A DNA stretch of 64,000 nucleotides, from contig PTFA01000314.1 in assembly GCA_003342895.1 (NCBI GenBank), positions 372,001-436,000 of the forward strand, read 5' to 3'. Positions 1 through 13,834 of the stretch are shown here, one piece after another (within the stretch, counting starts at the first letter, position 1; every line of letters starts with the position of its first letter). Under the pieces are notes generated by a model, which ran no database searches, was not told the DNA's origin, and saw only the letters and a program-made list of their open reading frames with translations. The stretch comes from Casuarius casuarius (taxonomy: Eukaryota; Chordata; Aves; Casuariiformes; Casuariidae). A program made the translations under genes and the position numbers.

Positions 1-179
1 GCGTTGGGAGGGGTGTTTCCCCTTCTAGCATGGAAAATCAAGTTAGAAGTCCTGTACCGGGTTCCAATACTTAAAATTTTTAGTTTGTTAAGGTTCTACT
101 TTTCTATGGCTTATGTTCAAGACACCTTTGGTTTTCTGATGACTAGTTTTGCTTTTTTCCATGAGTAGGTGACTTGCAG

Positions 180-362
180 ATGAAGCCTATCTCCTTTGAA
201 AAAGATGACGATAGTAATGGGCATATAGATTTCATAACAGCCGCATCAAACTTGCGAGCCAAGATGTACAACATTGAACCGGCAGATCGGTTCAAAACAA
301 AGCGCATTGCTGGGAAGATCATTCCTGCAATTGCAACAGCTACTGCTGCAGTGTCAGGGCTG
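180..362 (+). CDS. UBA6: UBA6 coding exon (fifth from last)
   Basis: Sixty-one codons begin after a TTGCAG acceptor and end at CTG before GTGAGT. The product carries [23 protein letters not shown] and [16 protein letters not shown], part of the adenylation domain. An alternative acceptor at 166-168 would open another frame and is not preferred. Confidence 0.93.
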
Positions 363-3300
363 GTGAGTACAGTTTTGTACTGAGAAGCTGTCTTACAAGA
401 GCTTTGGGAAAATGTTGAAATTAATGTTTATTCCTGTTACTTTTCCGTGCTTAAAACTAGCAATTGTCTGTGTATTGATCAATGCTATCCTGACAGAGCC
501 CCATTAAAGAAATGGGTTTTTTTTAAATCATTGAAGATCACAATGATATATTCACTCCATGACGATAATTACCAGTACAACGTGTCATAAATATTTTCAC
601 GTAAATCATATGGAATGCTGCCAAAGGTGAACAGAGGTGTTTTTGTGGCCTAGAATGGCTGTGAGTTCTGAGACCAAATACATGAGATAAGTAGCTTCTG
701 CACTTAAAGCTATATGTAGCTGTAGCTAACTCTGTGTCCTGAAAATTCCCTGCAAGTGAGTATTTTAATGCAGCTGTTTCTCCTCTGAAGAGGCTCTTCA
801 ATTTTAGCCAGGGAACGACGGGGAAATTCTTCCTGGTCAGTGGAATTGATCTAGGAAAAGATCTAGGAAAAGACTTCTGAATTTTAACAGGGAAGAGTAG
901 GGCTCTTCGTGAAAAAAGGAGCTGCGTTTTTATTATGCTCATTCTGTGCACAGACTTTTATTTGGTAACACAGGCAAGAGAGCTGTATTTAATCAGTCTT
1001 AGCTATTCGCTAGCAGGTGTTGCATATGCTTCCCACCAGTTTCCATCTTTGCAAGATGAGAGAGCAGCCTGGAATTATGAGTATAGCAGAACCACATTGA
1101 AGTAGTATCATAAGACTTGGAACTGTTCTTTATTCTGCTACTTAAAAATATATGCACCCTTCGTGTAAGGCAGCACATACCTTACCAGTCAAGGGGCAAA
1201 CATGAAGATATGCATTATATATGTGTAGAACTTGACAATCTGAAATACCCTTGTGTCTCGCAGTTTTCATTCATGTAGTGGTGTTTGCCAGCGGAGATTT
1301 TTTTCCCCCAAAGAATCAGTAGTAGGCGAGAGGTATCTCAGTGATAGGAGTAGTTACCGTGCCATATGGAAACTAAAACTTCAATCCTTCCTCCCCCCCA
1401 CCCCATATACCAGTCCAAAGGGTTGCTATTGATTCTAGCTGTGGTAAGCCCACAATACTTTTATTCCTGACTCACTGACCAGAAAGAGGAGTTGGAGATT
1501 GGCATTTTGGTTTGTTTTCTGCAATTCATATTAATTTTCGTGAGTGCCTGTGTCACGTTTGGAAAGGATCTACTCTGTGGTAGTTCATATCCATATACAT
1601 TCACATCCATTAACAGGACTACATACTTTGTGGAGGTATCTCGAATTAGTCACTGATGAAAGAATCTGGAAGAGTCTTCCATTAGAAGCATTCTTGCACA
1701 TTGAAATATTTTGATTTTGCAATAACATTATTGGTTTCTGTAGCATATTTGGGTAGCATCTGTGGACGTTACTTACTCTGACTGGACAAAGGCCAATGTC
1801 ACGTACATCTTATCCTGCAGTTGTGTGACTTCTTAACTAAATTAGTGTTATTGATAACACAGGGTTTAGGTCACATGTTTGGTCTCATGGGAGCATCCGA
1901 TTTGTGTTTATTGCAGGTTGCACTGGAACTCATCAAAGTTGTGGGTGGCTATGCAGCTGATGCGTACAAGAACTGTTTTCTGAACTTAGCCATTCCGATA
2001 ATAGTCTTCACAGAGACTGCTGAAGTAAGAAGAACTGAAATAAGGTAGGAAGGACAATGGTGGTATTCTAGAAACCCAATGTTTGGCCCTTAGTGTGACA
2101 TTATATCAAATGCAAGGTTGGTATAGTATTAAATCCAGATAATCGTATTAAGGCCTTCAGATAATCATATTTAGGCCTTATTTGCTCATATAGAAGAAAC
2201 AGGATGCAACTACAAGTTCATGGTCATGTTCCAATTAAACATTATAGATACATAGATATTCAAATTTTGGATTTTCTTTTTTTTTTTTTTTAGCCTACAA
2301 GATCATGAATCACTTAATGCTTGCTATCAAACTCGATTATACATTTACTATATACTACTATATGAAGGTGTATCTGATATTCCTAGTACTAGCAAGGTTG
2401 TCCTGCACTGCATAGCTCAAGAACTTCTCGTTTGGGAAATGCAGCACGTACATACGTTCTTCTGTCCTAATTTTAAAACTGGTGGTTTTAAGGGTTTGAT
2501 TTTGTTTTCAATGGAAGCTATTTGTTACTAGGCTCTAAAAGTCTAGGCAAGGTAGATGTGCAACACTGTTATTAATGAACATCCTGTATGCTCAGACTGG
2601 ATACAATTCTTTATCTTGCTTAATGTAAAGCCTATTTTTCAGTAGGTCTGAAAGCTCAGTAAGTTCACTGCCAGTTGGGGTTGTGTTTACTGAGAGTTTT
2701 AACTTCAAGTGTTTTATGCTTAGCCAGATCAAAGGGCAGGAGAAATGGCAGCAGAGAGGGAGGAGATTTTTTGCTCAAGGTAAAGCAGCAAGTCACCAGA
2801 AGAGATAGCAATTCTTCAATATATGTTTAAAGGAAATGCCTGAGTTCACACTGTAGAGTAACAAACAGTGTTTCTCTTTTTAAAACAGAAATGGGATATC
2901 ATTTACAATCTGGGACAGGTGGACGATTTATGGGAAAGAGGATTTTACTCTCTTGGACTTCATAAATGCTGTCAGAGTAAGATATCATCTATTATACTTG
3001 TTTAATACAAGATGAAGGGAAGGATTTTTTTGTTTAGGCCTTTGTAAAGTTATTGTTGAAACCAGAATAATTCTAGAAAGAATTAATGTGAATGGTAGCA
3101 TAAGTCTCTCAGGAAACATATCCAAGCCAATTTTGAAATTCTTTGGTAATTCCATTTATTTAAATGTATCTTAATAGACTGTCATCTTCCATGTATTAGC
3201 ATATTTTCTGGTTGGGATCCTGTGGTTTTTGGGTAGCTAGCTGTAGTATGAGTGCTCATTGGATCTGCTGGCTTATGCAGATGGCATACTCTTTTAATAA

Positions 3301-5722
3301 GTTTTAATTTGTGAATTCCAGGAGAAATATGGAATTGAACCAACTATGGTTGTACAGGGAGTCAAAATGCTGTATGTTCCTGTGATGCCAGGTCATATTA
3401 AAAGATTAAAGCTGACGTAAGTATAAATGAAAAGTGGATCCAGGGATGTGACTACGAGTTATGTTGACTGGCTCTATCATAAATCTGTGAGTCTGATAGC
3501 ACCATTTTCTCCTAAAGTGGTTTTTATTTTAAAAAAAAAAACGGGGTGAGAGGAAGAAAAAAATAATTTTTTCTTAAAAAGTGAATTAACTCTTATGGTG
3601 AGGACAGGAGACTTGTACAATGATGAATGCCAGAATGAGATACCCAGAGAAGTTTGGCAGAAAGTTTTGGGGAAAGAATATGACTTGTTTTGCACCCTGG
3701 TTCAAGCAGAAGTCTGCCTGAAATTTTTTGAAACAGACCTAGAACTAATGGTAATATTTAGCGGCCTAACTGTGAAAGCATGAGAACACTTACTCAGGAA
3801 TGAGTTAATGTATCTGGTTGTAGACTGAGATTTGCAGTAGTCTGTCCAGTACATAGTTATTCCTTGAGATTTTAGCTCATTTGAGCCCTTGCAAAAATGA
3901 AGAAGCCTGCAACGCTTTCCAGTACTGCTCACTGACAGGAAATCAGGGTATAACAAACTGCAGGGTTGGTAGGGTGTGAGGGCAGGGGGGCATTTTCTAA
4001 TTGGTAGGCCTCTGCAAATTGACAGCCGCATCTGACCTGGTTTTAGTTTTCCTTATGTGATGATTGAACTTCTTTAGTTCAAATTCTGTTCATAACAGAT
4101 TCTATGAAGTGTGTGTTGGTCATTGCTCACAGGGAGTCTTTGCTAGAGCAGATAGATGCATTGATCAGTCCCCAGGTGAAGCCTATTTCAAAAGTCTGCT
4201 GATGAATAGTATCAGGGAAAGTAGTAAGCCTTATGGGCAAGCTGCTTTGGTGGGAGAAGAGCCTTTAAGTTGGTGCTTCCCATAGAGCACCTGGTAGTAG
4301 TGCTAAGATGTAAATTTATAGCCTACCTCAGCTAGGGATGTCAAGGACAGCTGTATAAATGATGTTGAGTGAGTACTGTCTGTAATAAGGTTGAAAGCAT
4401 GGTGTGAAGCTGCCTTCTTGTGACTATCAGGATTTTCTGCTATCCTGAGACTCAGTTCACAACAAGCTTTGTATGTAGCTGCAGCAACTTGGGGGTTCTG
4501 TTACAAGTAGTACTGAAACTATTGTAAGAATATTTATACAGCAAATTCTAGTCTTGCTTGTGTGGTGTGGGGTTGTTTTTTTTTAAGGTGTTTAAAATCT
4601 TTACTCTCACTGTAGTATGACAAGAAGTGTTGCAGGACTGTCTTCCTTTCAGAATTACAGGACTGACTTATAGCAGAGTCTTAAGAGCAAGTTTTAGATA
4701 TATAGTTTTCTGCCATGTTCTGTAACTGCGGGCTTCCTCATGCAAATGGATATGTCCTCAGTATCTCTTCTGAGAAGAGGACAATGCTTTGCGTTTGCAA
4801 GGGAGTGATTACTTTTGGGAAAGCACCTGTTTGTCTTGGGCACTAAGGCATGCCTAGAAGGGCAATCCTTCTCTAAGGTGTCTTCTGAGGACTAGAATTG
4901 AATGACTATGTTCCGCAAACCTCCTAGCATTTGCACTAGCCTCATGAAATGGTGCTGCAAGATCAAATTAGCAGGAAAATAGTTCTGAGACATCCAAAGC
5001 TATAATGAAAGTGATGTGGATTGGCCCTTCACTACAGTATTTTATTGTGCAACCTCAAAGCAATAGCTGTAGCTTTTGCGGCTTATGCTATAGCAGTGAG
5101 ACTGCAGGGAGTGATGGGGGGAAGCAGCACTAACACATGACACTTCACATTGTTTAAGCTCATGTTGTGGTCACCGAAGAACAAGTTCCAGATCTTGGCT
5201 GTCCCCCCTCCCACTGTTCACTGTCAAAATTCAGGGATACAGAAAGTCTTAACTTCAGTAGAATTACTCTCCATGAGAACTTCATATCTATTGTCTGCAC
5301 TGGAGTGGATCTTCCTAATCACACTCTGTGGAGAAGAGGTGTTAAAAACAGCTGTTGTTGGTAGACTGGGAATTCGGTCATACCTGCTGACCAAAATCCT
5401 GCGGCAGAAGCTGATTTTGCTTTGTTCCTTACTAGGAAACCAAAGAAAAACCATGCAGGTGAAGAATCCCATCCTAACGTAGCCATTTTATCTTCTCTTT
5501 TGTATTGAGCACTTGTTAGTCAGCAATGTAATAGCTCAGTAACAAGCTTCTGGTATCTTAACAAACTGTTCTTTATTTCCTTATAGGATGCAAAAGCTTG
5601 TGAAACCGTCTGCTGATAAAAAGTATGTGGATTTGACAGTATCGTTTGCTCCAGAGACTGATGGAGATGAAGACTTGCCAGGGCCACCAGTGAGATACTA
5701 CTTTGTTCAGGAAGACAATTGA
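180..5722 (+). CDS. UBA6: UBA6, ubiquitin-like modifier-activating enzyme 6, C-terminal 209 residues (partial)
   Basis: UBA6 is a cytosolic E1 enzyme. It adenylates ubiquitin and FAT10, binds them as thioesters and passes them to the E2 enzyme USE1 (UBE2Z). The window opens inside the gene. Five exons (180-362, 1917-2044, 2889-2976, 3322-3416, 5587-5722) join in frame with GT-AG introns and give 209 residues plus a TGA stop. The first two exons and part of the third encode the end of the adenylation domain ([18 protein letters not shown], then [10 protein letters not shown]). The rest is the ubiquitin-fold domain that docks the E2 ([29 protein letters not shown]), ending in [11 protein letters not shown]. 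The match to mammalian UBA6 is close and no break is seen. The catalytic cysteine and N-terminal half lie upstream of the window. UBA1 is less likely because the tail is UBA6-like. Confidence 0.97.
1917..2044 (+). CDS. UBA6: UBA6 coding exon (fourth from last)
   Basis: Follows the acceptor TTGCAG and ends in AG before GTAGGA (phase 2). It encodes [12 protein letters not shown] and [20 protein letters not shown], the end of the adenylation core. Confidence 0.95.
2136..2179. repeat. 22-bp tandem duplication in a UBA6 intron
   Basis: Two adjacent 22-base units starting CAGATAATC and ending GGCCTT (2136-2157 and 2158-2179) differ at two positions. Confidence 0.8.
2889..2976 (+). CDS. UBA6: UBA6 coding exon (third from last)
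   Basis: Acceptor AAACAG, donor GTAAGA. It encodes [11 protein letters not shown] and [13 protein letters not shown], the entry into the ubiquitin-fold domain. Confidence 0.95.
3322..3416 (+). CDS. UBA6: UBA6 coding exon (second from last)
   Basis: Acceptor TTCCAG, donor GTAAGT, phase 2 at the end. It encodes [20 protein letters not shown] and [11 protein letters not shown] of the ubiquitin-fold domain. Confidence 0.95.
5587..5722 (+). CDS. UBA6: UBA6 last coding exon with TGA stop
   Basis: Acceptor TTATAG. It encodes [20 protein letters not shown], then [14 protein letters not shown] and the short end VQEDN before TGA at 5720-5722. The last residues differ from the mammalian end, as expected for a variable C-terminus. 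Confidence 0.95.
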
Positions 5723-6970
5723 TGGTAGAGATGCAAAAGTCACTCCAGGACCATTTGTTTTGAAGGGAGTGTGCTAATTTTCGGCTATTAAAGATGGTAC
5801 TATATATTTCTTTTTGGTGAAGCCTTAATTAAAACAAACAGTGAAAATCAGTGGCTTGCACTGAAGACAAACTGGATTTATGTTTCATCTGCTCCTGTTT
5901 TCTTCGTACCTGTTTTCTCAAAAGGAGGATTGGTCACTCCATGAAATGCAATGTTCAGTACGGTCCTTATGATAAAGACAAGATTTGTATTAATTTATGG
6001 GGAGCTGAAGAAAGTAAGAAGAACGGTGAACCTAACAAACTATCCCCGTGCGCAAATTAAGCATTGCTTAGAGAAGAGTGCAAAAACTGGGGAGACTGCC
6101 ATTTTATGATATTCCTGGTGTTCTGAGAACATCTCAAATCCATTTCCTATGTAATTTCCTTCTAAAACTAGAATTTCAGCCTTGCCATCTACACATGAGG
6201 AATAATCTATCCAAATGTCTAAAATCCCACATGAAAGCAGATGAATTGCTTCATTATGCTGGCACTTTCTTCTGCACTCTTAGTAATGCTGTATCTTAGA
6301 GCAGTTATCTTACGTCAGTCTTAACATGGAAACATAAGGGGCAAGTCTCCAACAGGTGTAAATTGGCATAGCTCCCCTGAAGCCATAGCTCCAGCCTGAA
6401 GCTAGAGTTGTTCATTATTGACAGTAAGACTGTTCTTTGGGGAATACTGCAATAGGGGAAAGTGGAACCCTAGCAGAGAGCTGAGCCAACACTTTCACAG
6501 TAAAACTTTTGTCTCCAAGAACGAGAAAATGTTTGGCGTATTTGAGCCTTTATGCCCTCACCAAATGAAAAGCACTGTAGTGAGCGATGACTTTGAAAGA
6601 AGGAAGGGCAAATGGCCATGAAGGTTTGTCATGGCGAACACTGTTTCCTCAGCTGCTCCTCCTGGTATCACTTTCCTGTAGTGAATGCTTCTGCTGTAAC
6701 CCCTGTCCACAGCGCAACACTGAATGTTGGGGGGGGGGGGGGGGTCGGTCATCTTCAATCAGTTGCTTGGCTATCTAAGTATGAAGAATCTATTTAATTA
6801 GAAATAATTAAGGACTAGCTTTGCTGCTGCGGTGAGGAAGAGGTGCAGCACAGAAACATCTGTGACAACACCTGATTTTTCTCTATCATTTAAACACTGG
6901 ATAGTTGAGCTCTTTTGAGTTCTTTTCTTTTTTTCCTGATGATGGTAGAGTGAAATGAGATTAGAATAAA
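5723..6970 (+). other. UBA6: UBA6 3' untranslated region (probable extent)
   Basis: No AATAAA is seen just after the stop. The first clear AATAAA is at 6965-6970, so I place the likely 3' end about 20 bases further on. ATTAAA-type hexamers at about 5788 and 5828 could give shorter ends. The stretch contains a 16-base G run at 6729-6744. The exact end is inferred. Confidence 0.45.
6729..6744 (+). repeat. Poly-G tract of 16 bases
   Basis: An unbroken run of 16 G, followed by TCGG. It lies in the probable UBA6 3' UTR on the sense strand, so the RNA would carry it too. Length may vary between individuals or by sequencing error. Confidence 0.9.
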
Positions 6971-9900
6971 AAACTTACTGAACTGGAAAAGCTTTTAATT
7001 TTCTTAAGCTTTGGAAGTAGTGAATGCACAGTATTTTCATACAGCTGTTGCGAAAGCGATTGGCTACTTAGAATCATTTATCCTTGATTATAATTTATTA
7101 ACATTTAGGAATGTCTTTACATTTAATTAACATTATTGGTCAGTATTTCCACACCCCATTCCTTTTTTTATTCTCAGTGAGTTGTAGTCAGGAACAACAG
7201 CCATTAGGCTGGGCACTTGGACACTAAGACGTATGGAACTGAAAAGCTGGAATCAACACAATTATTCCAATATTTGGGAGTTAGTCTTATGTGCAGTATA
7301 TCTTCTGGAAGGTGTATATAGTTTTACAGTCAGTATAGTTTATAGATATAATTTTATAGAATAATAATACTGCTTTGTAAACTACCTAATTTATTTTTTT
7401 TAAGAACTTATTTTAGAAAAACTTTTTGAAACAGGAGAAAAGATGGCTACTTTAGAGTAGGCTACCTTTAGAGAGGGCACAAGCAGACAGTAAGTTTCTG
7501 CTTCTAAATAACAACTGAAGAATATTTCCCTGTGGCAGTATTAGAGTATAGAATCTAACTGAAATCACTAATTAGTGATAAGGATCACTTATTAAATATT
7601 TAGGGCAAATCAAAAGCACTCTTATCTGTCAAAATTAGAGGCTGGCAAACAAATGAAATTTTGAGCAAGGACACTCTGGTACGTTCATGTGGTGTTAGCA
7701 TCACCCTTATACTTTCAAAGTAAGTAGCATATAAAAATAGTATTAGCCTCAGTACTTTACTGGAATGCCATCTGATGGCCCTCAGGGTTTAAAGTAAGTT
7801 TTCAGATCTAATTATTGGAATGGTGTCATTAATGCCAACACATTCAGCTTTGTGAGACCTTGCCAAAAATTCCAGATGATGCTTGCAGCAGGTATCAGGG
7901 CTAGAATTAACAAATATGGCTGTATGTCTATATTGCTCAGATTGTGCCTGTCTGTTGAATGGATGTCTGTTCTATGGATGGCTTCTGCTCAGTTAAGCAA
8001 ATGATGATGGACAACCTGAAAATTCACAATGGCTCTCAATATTCATTAACAGGCCTTTAAAATTTTCTGAATGTAGGTTAACCTAGGTAAAACTTTACAA
8101 GTTACCTAAAGAGGACTTTATATGAAAGAACTGTGCCTGTCAAGCGGCTGATTAAAATTGTTTTTCATGTTTCAGAATTTTTTGAATTGCTGATATAGAG
8201 GGTGAATGTATTCATGTTAGAGGTTGTGCAGGGTGGAGTGAGCTGATTCAGCGTGAATTCGTGTTTGATACAGCCAGTTTCTCAGTCTACTGCTGCTTCT
8301 TACCAGAAGTACGAGCAGGTGTTCGGCAGGATCACAGTAAAAGGACCTGCTCAAACTGGGCAAGTGAACTTTGGGCAGGAGGTGCTGATCTGTCCAATCT
8401 CCAGCACTGTCTCTACCAGTGTTAGCAGCGCAGAAGCTTCTTGCAATACCCAGAACATGAGAACTGCTCTTGAGCCTCGTAAGGAAAGCTTGCATGTGTC
8501 AAGGACTGTTTGATGCTGTATCCCCTGGGCCGCAACTAGAGCTAGCCATCTCCCTGCGGCAGTGAAGAACTGCCTTCTGCTAGAATGCTTCAAATATCTT
8601 TCCTTCAAAATGTTATTCTTTGCAAGAGCAGTTGATTTGCAGAGATCAAGTTTAATACCAGCAGTCAAGATCTTTCTCTCTCACTCTACTGCTTTCTTAC
8701 AGCATCTGCTCACGCTAGCTTTCCATTTTTCTTAATTTCTCACAGCTCTTAATAGTTAAAGGAATGCTCGTGCATATAAAACACCAGGCGCTTTGCTGCC
8801 ATCTCAACCATTTTGCATGGTTAGTCTCCATGTCTCCTTAATGCTTAGAGTAGCAGGGATTCTGTGTGAAGATTATGCTGCTGTTAACGAGACTTTGCTG
8901 GCAGATAAAGCCTCGTAGTTCAGGTGGATTTAAGACTTTACATATCTAGTGAGTAAAAAGTACAAGTTTTTATCTCTTTGCCCCTTTTCCGAATGTTTGT
9001 GCATCTATTTGGAAAAAAAATCGTGTTATTCAAGAATAATGAATACATAGAAAATTTCTGGAACTAGCTGAGCATCTGCGAAGGCAGAAACTTTCCCTGT
9101 CACCTCATCATGGCATCTCACATCCTGAAGGAATGCTGGGGCTCTCTTAGCAGGTTTGAGCTAGGTAGACAGTTTGATATGTATGACCGATATCAAACAT
9201 AAGTCAAGGCTTTAGACAAGTTTATGTTCTTAATATTTCCTTGTATCCTTGGAAACAGTGCAGCTGTAGGCCAGTTGATGAAAAAGGAAACGGATTTTAG
9301 GCAAATGCAACTGGCTTAGTGTCACTTCTGTAAGCTGGAAGGTTGATCAATCTATGTTAATTATCTACCATTTAGTAATGCCGGAAATTGGAGTCTGCTG
9401 CAGAATAGCTCAGCAATCTAAACTTTTATCTAAAGGGTTATACATTCTGACCAGATAGCTTTTGAGAGATTATTTTAGTAAAAGTGTCTTTTGGTATCTT
9501 CTGTGTGGTTGATGAAACAGCTAGTGTGGGTGTCTGTCTATTCTGCAGAATACTTATTAAAGCTCAGGGTTAAAGTTGTCATGAACTACAGCATTGGTGA
9601 TCACACTAGTAAAACTATCCTGTTAGCAAATGAATCGTTTTGCATTGTGAAGGCAAGGTATAGTAAAGAAATATTGTTTCCACTTCTGACAGCAACATAC
9701 AAGTTTCAGTTTCATACTAAGAAAAAGCTATGACTCTTAACCTAGTACATGCAGAGCAGTGCCATCCTCACAAAGTAATCTTAAATATTTTCGTGAAAAA
9801 AAAGTTCTAATGCTGTGGAAAAAAATCATTGTTCAACACAAAAATATATGAAAATTCTGAATATAAAGTGATATCCTTATTTCTTCATTGAAGAAGATGG

Positions 9901-12900
9901 ATGGATGTGCAAGCTGGAAATGACAGAGCTGCTCTTTGATGGAAAGCCGCAGAAATCATTGGTGCTTTACACAGTTGCAGCTGGCCAGCAGGGTAGGATG
10001 ACATGTTGCCAGTGTGGACTTTGTTGCTCCCAGGTGACTGTTACCAAGACTTGGGGGCTTGTGATTGCTTAAATCAGTTGGAAACGTGAACATTCATCAT
10101 AATGTAGTAGCTTACATGAAGAAGATTGTGTGCCTGTTTTCTAGGTGGCATTTTGATTTTAAGCAATTAGTAGCCTGCAAACTGACTGAGGTGCTGCTTT
10201 CCCCCCCTTGACACACTATTTCTCAATAGACTGCTCTATTGGGGTCCCTTTTGTTTGCGAGTAGCATGGAGGCAATACTGATGTGTAAATGCTTCATGAA
10301 GGCTTTTGTACCTAGTCACATCTCCCCAGTTTACAACCACCCAGGCTGCTTACAGATTTTGGGAGGTGTTCTAGAAATCCTTTTCTGCAGATTTCAGTAG
10401 GAGCTGAAACTAAAATTTTTCTTTCTTTTCCCCCTACCCTTCACCCCCTTCCTGCTTTCAAAAAAGCTGCCAAGGTTCAAAATAGCCCTGGAATCCTGGC
10501 TATAAATTTCGTTGTACAGATCTAAAATGACTTGAATAAAAGTGGTTTCAATTCATTCCACCAGTTGAAAAGTCTTGGGTTTTTTTGGATTGGACCAAAG
10601 GGATTTCAAAGGCTAAAACAAGGCCAAGTAATTCTTCTTTTTCACCTCCCCAAGTAGCTTTCTGTTTCTCAAGGGCTTGCTGAGAGTCCCCGCTTGCAGT
10701 ACTAGTGGTTGACTCTTGCCTTTTCCAGCCCCTTTTGCCTCTGTCTCATTTTTTTCTTCATTTCTCTTCTATGGAGAAAACTCTGGAGAAAAAGGAGGGA
10801 AAAATCTCAAAACGAGAGAACAAGAAGATGCCCTCTAAGATGTGTTGCCGCCACCATAACTTCCTAGCCAGAGCTTGTACTTTGTTTTCCACTGCAGTGT
10901 GCACAGTAATAGCACCAACAGACCACTTCCAGTAAGGCCCTACTGAGTTGGATGTTAAAACCACATGTTTCTTCTGTGTTTGCCATGCTTGTTTTGCTGT
11001 GTTTTCATTTCTGTTCTGGGCTTGCCTAATGCAAGGTTGACTTGCATCAGCAGGAGAAGAGGGTTAAAATATCTGAGCTGCTAGGCTGTGCAGCTAGCTA
11101 GCAATAAGCTGCAGCCCTGAGTCCTTGCCCAATGCTGCGCCAGCAGCATCAAAGGTCTGCAGTTTTCTGTTCTAACACATTGGGGTAAGTGTCAGGTCTT
11201 GGACTGTAAATGTTTCCTATGCTGTTTAGAAAACCTTAGAATATTAGGTTTTTAGAAGAAAAAACCCAATATGGCTTGCATCCAGCTGTGGAATAGTGTC
11301 TGTCACTGCGAAGTAGTGTCAGAAGGCCCCAATTAGGATTAAGGCTACAAAGTGTCAGGCCCTGCTCAGAAAGTTACACCCTGCCCTAGAGAACTTGCCC
11401 TTCTCCAATTTCTGTCTCTTTGTTCACAAGAGAATGTGGGCTCAGTATAACAACATAGTGCAGAACTATCTTAATTTGGGAGTAGAGAGGAAAAGCGGGG
11501 GGCGGGGGGGGGTGTGCGAAAGTGGGAAGAGTCACAGCACGTTGTTGGCTTGATCTTAAATAGAAGCCTGAATTTTACACCAGTCCTTCAGGTTGCAATG
11601 AAGGAGGCTGTTGGAAACGGGGCCTGATGATATTTATGATATTGATATCTATAGGAGCCTAAAATGAGTGGAGAGACTTGGTGCATGTGGCCCTTAACCT
11701 TCAAAAATTGTAATAAACTCACTTTATCTCCTAAAAATAACTTTCAGTAAAAAAGGAACAAAAGCTGCTTTTTCCTTACTCTGTTGCTCTGGATGCTCTT
11801 GATGCAGGGGCAGTACATTCCTGACTCAGTGGTACTATTTGGTTAGGAACAGGGGCCACAAGTGGTCTTTCTTCTGGACCGCGGATAGTTTCCTGTTTGG
11901 TCTCTATTGGCACCTGCCCTGAGGTAGGCACACCTGCATGAAGGAAGAAGAACCAAGTCTTAATTTTTTGCTTTATATAAAACTGTTCCCTGAAGAATCT
12001 AGGGGCTGGGTAGGGATAAAGGTTTTGTTCCAGTGAATTTATTGATGAGATAAAACAGTAGGAGTTTGATTAAAGCTTTAAAAAAAACCCAAAACAACCA
12101 CAACAAAAAATCATAAAATGTATAAGAAACTCTAAATGAAAATACTTTTATACTGGCAATGGTACTGTATACATCATGTTATACCATACTCTTAAAAATA
12201 CAGTGGGTACACTTTACTCAAGTCACACATTATTTATTCTTTAGAAATGCATAGAGATTCTTCTAAACCACCTTTCCCAAGCCTCGAGTGACTTCCAGAA
12301 TCCTTGAAACAACTATTAATTCATTTGTATTTCCCAGCGGATATCAAAGGTACATCATGATTACTCTTGGTCTGCAAATAAGAGTACATCTACCTAGAAC
12401 ATACCCTGTATGTGCAGTGGAGCTGCCAGCTCCTTCAGCACCTAGAGCATAGCTGCCTTCAGCTGAGCCACATGCTTGCTGCCCCACTGCTGTCAGAGGA
12501 GAGGAAGGGACAATTCATCCTGTGCTACAGGAGGTGTCTAAAAAAGAGCCAGGCTCTGAAAGTAATCATCTCCATAGCTACAGTGAAGTGTAGCACAGTA
12601 GTAGGTACGCCATCCTTAAGTACTGTATTCAGTCCAGCTGCCTGGCAGAACGTAGAGGCTAAAAATACTGAAGTTGGATCCTACTGCCGATCACTTAAGT
12701 CACTTGTTTTAAGGGCTTGATCCCCCATTTCTGAGAAGTTGGATGCTGTGCCTGAGGCTTGGCATGGTTCCACAACTGTCCAATATGATCTGGGGCAGGG
12801 CTGTCGCATTCCTGCTACCTTCCCCCGTGACCAGCTGTGCAGTCTTGCCCTCCCTCTGCAGTGTCTGTGGCCTGCCTCAGCCCACGGAAAGGTGCTTCAG

Positions 12901-13630
12901 AGAGCTAAACCAACAGGGACGTTTACTTATTTTTGCTGGGTTAAATGTTGGTTTAGTTCCCTGAACTAGGTCCTGGCAGGGTGAGATGAACACATCTCCT
13001 GGCATGCAGAAGGGATGGGAATGTACAGCTGTGGCAGGAGAGCTTTCAGTTTGCTTGGATATATACCTTTCCTCGGTTTCATAGCTTGGGAATGCCCCAC
13101 TCACTGTGTTTCAGATATTGCAATAGATGTGTGAGCTGGCAGAGAACTAGGAGCCCCTAGTTTAATATAGCCAGACCTGAGTTTTTTCTGCTTCTCGGAC
13201 AGTGCTTAAAGCCCTAGCAAATGTGAGGCATCCCTGCTGTCCCTGTGGGATATCATCAACAGTGCTGATCCTGTTACAAGTAAGAGGACAAGGTATGGGG
13301 ATGTCACGCGGAGAGTTCATTGCACTGTGACCTGCAAATGCTGTCTTCCTCATTTCAATACACTATTTTCCATCCCATTTCACAGGAGCAGTGCATCTTC
13401 TCTCTCCCCCACTATTTTCCTTAGTTCTTTTAGTCTTCTATAGGAATTAGTCTTCTGTAAGAATTGGGGTTATTAGGATATTTCCCCATTTTGAGAACTA
13501 CTTCTGTGGTGCCCTCTCCAAATCTCAGAAGTATCTCTGGGAGAAGCAGCATTGCCTTCTTGGTTTAAGGCTAACAGAGCTGTTCTAGCAATCATGCAAG
13601 AAAAGCCTTGGAAAAACCTCATGTTTAGCT
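6971..13630. other. Intergenic stretch between convergent UBA6 and STAP1
   Basis: About 6.7 kb separates the end of UBA6 from the last STAP1 exon, tail to tail. I see no exon-like open frame with splice sites, no RNA gene and no repeat I can name. Short open frames at 8217-8668, 12412-12969 and 13631-14002 have no matching partner exons or familiar protein signature. A G-rich patch (GCGGGGGGCGGGGGGGG) lies near 11498-11513. Confidence 0.6.
13432..13465. repeat. 17-bp tandem duplication
   Basis: Units at 13432-13448 and 13449-13465, both starting AGTCTTCT and ending GAATT, differ at two positions. Confidence 0.7.
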
Positions 13631-13834
13631 CTAGTGCAGGGTCCCTGCATGCTGCTTCTGTCTCTGTGTTGCAGTGAGACGGTTCCCATGTGTGCCTCCA
13701 GCAGCTGGCTCACCTTTGAAATGCTGTGCCCTCTGCAGCATGTTGCCATATGTAGGCATGACAAATGGTTTCAAGTTCCCTTGGGTCTGGATCACGAAGT
13801 AATTGATGACATCATGAAGGCTTGGCAATGTCAC
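13631..13834 (-). pseudogene. STAP1: STAP1 last coding exon (frame open)
   Basis: Acceptor GAAACAG, then VTLPSLHDVINYFVIQTQGN and LKPF, the final SH2 helix, followed by an unrelated-looking tail ending GTLH and TGA at 13633-13631. The frame of this exon fits the donor phase of the preceding one. No lesion inside the SH2 part. Confidence 0.85.

Noticed and set aside
3477..5482. Short open frames in the UBA6 introns at 3.5-5.5 kb
   Set aside because: No splice phase fits and the UBA6 protein is complete without them.
12412..12969. Possible small genes at 12.4-13.0 kb
   Set aside because: Overlapping frames with no start context, splice sites or recognisable similarity.
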